From the NCBI GenBank assembly GCA_022600235.1, contig JAHZKS010000096.1, positions 1 through 11,667 of the forward strand: DNA of 11,667 nt. Direction: 5' to 3'. Positions 8,248 to 11,667 of the stretch are shown one piece after another. The stretch's first letter is position 1; each line of letters opens with the position of its first letter. The notes under the pieces are model-generated. The model did no database searches and had not been told where the DNA came from. It was given only the letters and a program-made list of their open reading frames with translations. The position numbers were made by a program, and so were the translations under genes. This stretch comes from Alphaproteobacteria bacterium. Its GTDB lineage: Bacteria > Pseudomonadota > Alphaproteobacteria > Rickettsiales > JABSSG01.

Positions 8248-8321
8248 ATTTAGCTAAACTTTACATAAGAATACATTTAGAGTAATACTATACGATATAG
8301 GTCAATAAATAAAACCAAAAT
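8248..8321. promoter_or_regulatory. Divergent promoter region between glmU and rmuC
   Basis: This 74-base AT-rich gap separates two divergent ATGs, so it must carry promoters for both directions unless they lie inside the genes. On the plus strand TTTACA (8260-8265) and TAATAC (8283-8288) are 17 bases apart and form a weak sigma-70-like pair for rmuC. On the minus strand TTGACC (8300-8305) could be a -35 box for glmU, but I found no good -10 element at 16-18 bases from it. No operator-like palindrome or riboswitch is apparent. Confidence 0.4.
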
Positions 8322-9746
8322 ATGATTTTATTACTTTCTTCAATATGCATCGGTGCTGTAGTATTGTTTCTAATATTCTTTTCAACTTTTAGAAATAAGA
8401 ATTTTCTTATAAAAGATCTAAAGTCTCAGATATCTTCATTCGAAAAGAATGCTGATAGATTAGAAGATCTATTAATCAAAAATGCAAAACAAGAAAGTTC
8501 TATTTTGTCTTTCAAAGAGTATATAGAAAAATTAGAAACAGAACTATCTGAACAAAAATCTTTATACTCCAGAACAAATGAGTCTCTATATAAAGCAAAA
8601 CAAGAGTTAGAATTAAAGAACCAGGAAATGAGAGAATTCAGAACTAGAGTGAATGATTGGGAAAAATCTAGAACTGAAGCTATCACACAAGCAAAAGCTG
8701 CAATATTTGAAACCGCATCAACATTATCTAAAGAACTCATAGAAAGTCATAAAAAAGAAACAAAAGATTCTGAAGCTAAACTCAGCGCTAACACTGCAAA
8801 ACTACAAGAACAATTTGAAAAGATTGTTAATAATGTTGGAGTACTAAATAATGAAATCAAAACATCAAAAGAATCTGTAGACACAGTGAAACGTGCACTT
8901 TTAACTCCCTCAGGAGCTGGTAACTTAGCTGAGATTACTCTAGAAAATATCTTAAAAACATCAGGACTCCAACCTAATACAGACTTTATCATGCAGTATT
9001 CTTTTACTGCAAAAACATCAGAAAAAATAATGTTAAGACCAGATGCTGTTGTCTTTCTACCAGGTGACAACTTGATGATAATAGACAGTAAAAGCTCAAA
9101 ATATTTTAGCGAGATAATAGATTCAGAAGAGCAAGGAAACTCAAAAGAAATACATGCAAAATTAAAAGGCACAATGCGCCAGCATCTAAAAAATCTAAAA
9201 GGTAAAAACTACAAAGACTTCTTGAAAGAAGATTTATCTGATAAAAAAATAAATCATATATCCAGCATCATGTTTTTGCCTACCGAAGTTGCATTAGAAA
9301 AGATATCAAAAATTGATAAAGATTTCATTCACACAGCCTGGGAGAACGATATATTTCCTGTAGGCCCTTCAGGTTTAATTAACTTATTATTATATGCGAA
9401 ATTCCAAATCTCTGCACAAACACAGTCAGAGAACCAACAGCTCATAGTAGAAGAAGTACGAAAATTGTTAAATTCTATAACTCATTTGTATGAGCACACA
9501 AGAAAACTAGGTAATAGCCTACACTCTACAACAAACCATTTTGACAAATTAGCTAGCTCATTTAATGCAAATTTCCTACCAAAAGCAAGAAATCTTGAAA
9601 AGCTAGGAGTAAATATTCAAAAAAACAAATCCATCCCACATAGCCTTGATAGACTTACAGTGGTATCATCAAAAAAAATGGAGATTATAGACGTAGAGCA
9701 AGAACCAACCAAAAAACTTCAAGAACAAGAAGAAACAGATGCATAA
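8322..9746 (+). CDS. rmuC: RmuC-family DNA recombination protein
   Basis: RmuC limits recombination between short inverted repeats in E. coli and is a predicted nuclease-like protein; the biochemical activity is not firmly established. The 474-residue product begins with a transmembrane anchor (about 2-22, ILLLSSICIGAVVLFLIFF), placing the rest in the cytosol near the membrane. A long charged coiled coil runs from about 30 to 190. The RmuC domain follows (about 195-400), with the family blocks GNLAEITLENIL (200-211), a PD-(D/E)xK-like pair made of RPD (Asp241) and IDSK (Asp255, Lys257), IMFLPTE (316-322), and GPSGLINLL (348-356). The C-terminal ~40 residues are charged and probably disordered. 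The ATG at 8322 directly precedes the hydrophobic anchor and fits the family. No clear ribosome binding site is visible. The stop overlaps the next gene's start by eight bases. Confidence 0.92.
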   Translation: MILLLSSICIGAVVLFLIFFSTFRNKNFLIKDLKSQISSFEKNADRLEDLLIKNAKQESSILSFKEYIEKLETELSEQKSLYSRTNESLYKAKQELELKNQEMREFRTRVNDWEKSRTEAITQAKAAIFETASTLSKELIESHKKETKDSEAKLSANTAKLQEQFEKIVNNVGVLNNEIKTSKESVDTVKRALLTPSGAGNLAEITLENILKTSGLQPNTDFIMQYSFTAKTSEKIMLRPDAVVFLPGDNLMIIDSKSSKYFSEIIDSEEQGNSKEIHAKLKGTMRQHLKNLKGKNYKDFLKEDLSDKKINHISSIMFLPTEVALEKISKIDKDFIHTAWENDIFPVGPSGLINLLLYAKFQISAQTQSENQQLIVEEVRKLLNSITHLYEHTRKLGNSLHSTTNHFDKLASSFNANFLPKARNLEKLGVNIQKNKSIPHSLDRLTVVSSKKMEIIDVEQEPTKKLQEQEETDA

Positions 9747-10251
9747 TATATTCCAATACAAAACACATAAACCCAAGATCCATAAAACTTCCTTTATTGC
9801 ACCTAATGCATCAATTATAGGGAAAGTATCAATTGGACATCACTCTAGCATATGGTTCAACTCTGTTCTTAGAGGCGATGTAGAAGAAATCAAGGTTGGA
9901 GATTATACAAATATACAAGATGGCACAATTGTGCACGTCACTAATGGAGGATATCCAACTAATATTGGTTCTTATGTAACTATAGGACATAAAGCAATAA
10001 TACACGCATGCACTATAGAAGATTATGCATTTATAGGAATGGATGCCACAATGATGGATAGATCAATTATAAGGTCAGGTGGATGGCTTGCTGCAGGAGC
10101 ACTTTTAACAGAAGATAAAATTATAGAAAGTGGCGAATTATGGATAGGAAGACCCGCAAAATTCTTGCGTAAACTTACAGAAGCAGAAACAAATCACATA
10201 AAGGTATCCGCAGAAAACTATGCACGATATGCCAAAGACTATCTAGATTAG
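9739..10251 (+). CDS. Gamma-carbonic-anhydrase-family hexapeptide protein
   Basis: This 170-residue protein forms a left-handed beta-helix of hexapeptide repeats, probably a trimer with metal at subunit interfaces. The metal-ligand histidines His66 (GTIVHV), His84 and His89 (IGHKAIIHA) are all present, as are Arg45 and Asp47 (RGD) and Gln60/Asp61 (IQDGT), the residues kept throughout the gamma-carbonic anhydrase family. It is close in length and layout to YrdA/PaaY-type proteins, many of which show weak or no carbonic anhydrase activity, so interconversion of CO2 and bicarbonate is plausible but not shown. The IGRPAKFLRKLTEAE segment near the C-terminus is typical of the YrdA group. Its ATG overlaps the rmuC stop by eight bases, so the two are likely coexpressed, although no functional link is known to me. 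Its stop is six bases from the end of the convergent small ORF. Confidence 0.92.
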   Translation: MHNIFQYKTHKPKIHKTSFIAPNASIIGKVSIGHHSSIWFNSVLRGDVEEIKVGDYTNIQDGTIVHVTNGGYPTNIGSYVTIGHKAIIHACTIEDYAFIGMDATMMDRSIIRSGGWLAAGALLTEDKIIESGELWIGRPAKFLRKLTEAETNHIKVSAENYARYAKDYLD

Positions 10252-10257
10252 GTAAAC

Positions 10258-10419
10258 TCAGATACCTTGCTGAGATCCTCCTTTTGATTTAACACCCGCG
10301 ATACCCGCTTTAGGAGTCGGAGAAGGCCTCAAAGAGGTACTAGCGCCAGGCTCAACTACCTGAGGAGATTTTGTAAGAATTTTGGCTAATTTCTCTGCTC
10401 TTAATTTATGTTCTTCCAT
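10258..10419 (-). CDS. Small hypothetical protein, 53 residues
   Basis: I do not recognise this protein. The frame runs from ATG at 10419 to TGA at 10258, with GAGGG (10430-10434) ten bases upstream inside the end of the preceding gene. The N-terminus (MEEHKLRAEKLAKILTKS) is charged and could form an amphipathic helix; the rest is rich in Pro, Ser, Gly and Lys (PSPTPKAGIAGVKSKGG) and looks disordered. There is no signal peptide, membrane segment or cysteine. It follows the zinc-ribbon gene by seven bases in the same direction, which suggests a third gene in the recO cluster. By hand count the ORF is about 44% G+C, and 10291-10350 reaches 35 of 60 bases, well above its neighbours. The alternative is that this is the 3' untranslated end of the cluster with structured RNA: CCTC/GAGG can pair around AAA at 10327-10337. 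The intact frame and upstream GAGGG favour a gene. Confidence 0.5.
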   Translation of the reverse strand: MEEHKLRAEKLAKILTKSPQVVEPGASTSLRPSPTPKAGIAGVKSKGGSQQGI

Positions 10420-10426
10420 AAATGCT

Positions 10427-11059
10427 TTACCCTCTTATATGAAAACGGTCAATCTTATCTTCTATTTCTAAGGTAACCAACTTAGTATCTTCTGGTAAAT
10501 CTTCTACTCTTTTAAAAAATGGACGCTTATCGCCGCTACTAAACTTAGACTTAGGAGAATTAATTAAAAAAGATTTTACTACATTTTTTTCACTGATTGC
10601 CCTTACAATAATATTTGGTACTTTTTTTGACTCTTGCGATTTATTTACAATCAAACCATTAATATCGAATTTGTTACCAGCTTTTCTAATGATCTCAACA
10701 TTTCCAAGCTCTAAATTATCTGTAAGGTTCATACCAATTTTTTGATACATCTTCTTTGCAAAAGAAGAATGGCTCATAAGACTGTCTTGAAAAACAAAAG
10801 TTGCGGTCAAAACAATTAATATAGACAAAGCTATGGGCAACATCTTAAACCATTTAGGAACTACATACTCAATAACAACAGGTAACCTTCTTGAGAAATC
10901 TATATTATTTACAGATTTCTTTTTTTTATGTTCCGTTTTTACAGAACGTTGTATCCATACATGATGACATTTTGAACATTTCACCTTTCTTCCATCATTA
11001 CGAAGAGTGCCCTGCTTGACTTTGTATTTTGTGTTGCATTTACTGCAAGATATTATCAT
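10427..11059 (-). CDS. Zinc-ribbon (MJ0042) membrane protein with DUF3426-like domain
   Basis: This membrane protein has no known biochemical function; the family is common in alphaproteobacteria. With the start at 11059 it has 210 residues. The N-terminal zinc ribbon has C5xxC8 and C28xxC31 (CSKC, then KVKCSKCHHVW) and matches the MJ0042-type finger. A basic linker (KKKK at 45-48) leads to a single transmembrane helix at about 71-90 (LPIALSILIVLTATFVF), so the finger should be cytosolic and the C-terminal domain periplasmic. The C-terminal ~110 residues (VEIIRKAGNKFDINGLIVNKS, then an IVRAISE strand) look like the DUF3426 beta-sandwich. I chose ATG 11059 over the in-frame TTG at 11071, because GGGAG lies five bases upstream of the ATG and homologues usually begin with a short MIIxC-like segment. 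It follows recO by 15 bases and is probably cotranscribed. Confidence 0.85.
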   Translation of the reverse strand: MIISCSKCNTKYKVKQGTLRNDGRKVKCSKCHHVWIQRSVKTEHKKKKSVNNIDFSRRLPVVIEYVVPKWFKMLPIALSILIVLTATFVFQDSLMSHSSFAKKMYQKIGMNLTDNLELGNVEIIRKAGNKFDINGLIVNKSQESKKVPNIIVRAISEKNVVKSFLINSPKSKFSSGDKRPFFKRVEDLPEDTKLVTLEIEDKIDRFHIRG

Positions 11060-11064
11060 GTTAT

Positions 11065-11069
11065 CTCCC
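11065..11069 (-). promoter_or_regulatory. Ribosome binding site of the zinc-ribbon gene
   Basis: GGGAG on the minus strand, in the short gap after recO, is five bases before the ATG at 11059. It would fall inside the coding region if the TTG at 11071 were used, so it decides the start. Confidence 0.6.
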
Positions 11070-11074
11070 AAAGA

Positions 11075-11667
11075 CTATACTTGTAATTTTAAACCATCTA
11101 TCTCTTTTTGCAAGATTTGTTCTAACTTATTACGCGATTCTGGAATATCTAAATTCTTTTCTAAAAAATATTTAGTTATTTTGAGAGCATAAAATAACTC
11201 TTCAATGTCATCTGACTCAAAATCTTGCAGAACCTTAGGAAAATAAAAAAGTTTATCCTTATACTGTTCACCCACTTCTTTTGATACAGCCCTACCTGTT
11301 TTTGGAGAAATATAAGATAAACCTTCTGACTTATTTGACACAGCACACTTCTCTAAGTCTAATCCAAAACCTATGTGAGATAATAACTCTAATTCAATAA
11401 ATAATAATCTATTTAACCAATAAGATTCATCATACTTTATGGAGTATAAAAAATCTTCTAAATAGCCATATAAAACCTTCTGAGGCTCTTTCTCAGCTAA
11501 AGCTACATAAAATAAATCGCATAAACTCATCAAAGATATCATCTTCATTTGGTTAGCATACACAAAAGGATATACAGATTCATGAGACAAAACATTAAAC
11601 TTACCAAGATGATCTTCTAATCTACCCCTCCAAGTAATCGATATAATGTTACCCAATGAGATTGAAG
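11075..11667 (-). CDS. recO: DNA repair protein RecO, 5' end outside the window
   Basis: RecO works with RecR (and RecF) to load RecA on single-stranded DNA covered by SSB, during gap repair by homologous recombination. The frame stays open to the right edge with codons reading SISL before GNIISITWRG. The TTG at 11656 is therefore an internal leucine codon and not a start. Roughly the first 50-55 residues, most of the N-terminal OB fold, are missing. What remains shows the end of the OB fold (WRGRLEDHLG), the helical domain (YANQMKMISLMSLCDLFYVAL, LNRLLFIELELLSHIGFGLDL), and the CAVSN...YISPKTGRAVSKE block that aphaproteobacterial RecO uses in place of the four-cysteine zinc site seen elsewhere; only one of those cysteines is visible here. 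It is the first visible gene of the cluster with the zinc-ribbon gene. Upstream partners and the promoter lie beyond the window. Confidence 0.9.
   Translation of the reverse strand, partial: SISLGNIISITWRGRLEDHLGKFNVLSHESVYPFVYANQMKMISLMSLCDLFYVALAEKEPQKVLYGYLEDFLYSIKYDESYWLNRLLFIELELLSHIGFGLDLEKCAVSNKSEGLSYISPKTGRAVSKEVGEQYKDKLFYFPKVLQDFESDDIEELFYALKITKYFLEKNLDIPESRNKLEQILQKEIDGLKLQV

Noticed and set aside
8426..9172. Two minus-strand frames of 104 and 141 codons opposite rmuC
   Set aside because: They are Ser/Phe-rich mirror translations of the coiled-coil and RmuC domain; the plus-strand product has clear family motifs.
10327..10337. Hairpin CCTC-AAA-GAGG as a terminator or RNA element
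   Set aside because: A four-base stem without a T-run is too weak, and it lies in the middle of the small ORF.
11060..11071. Zinc-ribbon gene start at TTG 11071 (extra residues MGDN)
   Set aside because: ATG at 11059 has GGGAG five bases upstream and gives the usual short lead into the first CxxC.
11075..11656. Complete RecO-like gene starting at the TTG at 11656
   Set aside because: The frame stays open to 11667 and the visible protein starts in the middle of the RecO N-terminal domain, so the gene is cut by the window edge.
1..11667. CRISPR array, toxin-antitoxin pair, prophage or transposon
   Set aside because: I saw no regularly spaced repeats, integrase, transposase, terminal inverted repeats or tRNA-like attachment site, and the long ORFs are nearly all known housekeeping or family proteins.

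Overview
The window is a compact, AT-rich stretch of bacterial chromosome; three 60-base lines counted by hand gave 28-33% G+C. The gene content points to an alphaproteobacterium with a small or streamlined genome. The RecO fragment carries the WRGRLEDHLG and YISPKTGRAVS blocks typical of alphaproteobacterial RecO. An MJ0042-type zinc-ribbon/DUF3426 membrane protein and the 'GVSS..SGA..AA..VGTFSG.NA.SYD' type of nitronate monooxygenase-like protein are also familiar from that class. A Rickettsiales-like or SAR11-like lineage would fit the base composition, but that placement is inference. No rRNA, tRNA, CRISPR array, insertion sequence or phage gene is visible, and no gene-free stretch exceeds about 100 bases.

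Layout. Positions 1-8247 are a minus-strand block, read from right to left: glmU, polA and a 2-oxoglutarate/Fe(II) oxygenase-like gene, with gaps of 1 base or overlaps of 4. A 102-base gap follows. Then come a nitronate monooxygenase-like flavoprotein, a compact glucose-6-phosphate isomerase, and an EamA/DMT transporter that runs off the left edge. Positions 8248-8321 are a 74-base divergent intergenic region. On the plus strand, rmuC and a gamma-carbonic-anhydrase-family gene overlap by 8 bases. They converge, with 6 bases between stop codons, on a second minus-strand cluster that enters from the right edge: recO (5' end outside the window), the zinc-ribbon/DUF3426 membrane protein, and a small unrecognised 53-codon ORF that is clearly richer in G+C.

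How the genes work together. Most are housekeeping genes: cell-wall and lipopolysaccharide precursor supply (GlmU), sugar-phosphate interconversion (Pgi), and DNA repair or recombination (PolA, RmuC, RecO). Pgi makes or consumes fructose-6-phosphate, the precursor of the UDP-GlcNAc branch that GlmU finishes, but glmS and glmM are not here. The less ordinary parts are the oxygenase start-stop coupled to polA, the Cys-rich tail of the flavoprotein, the apparent loss of the proofreading residues in PolA, and the small ORF at 10258-10419. I did not find convincing evidence of a new multi-gene system; these are the points worth a second look.
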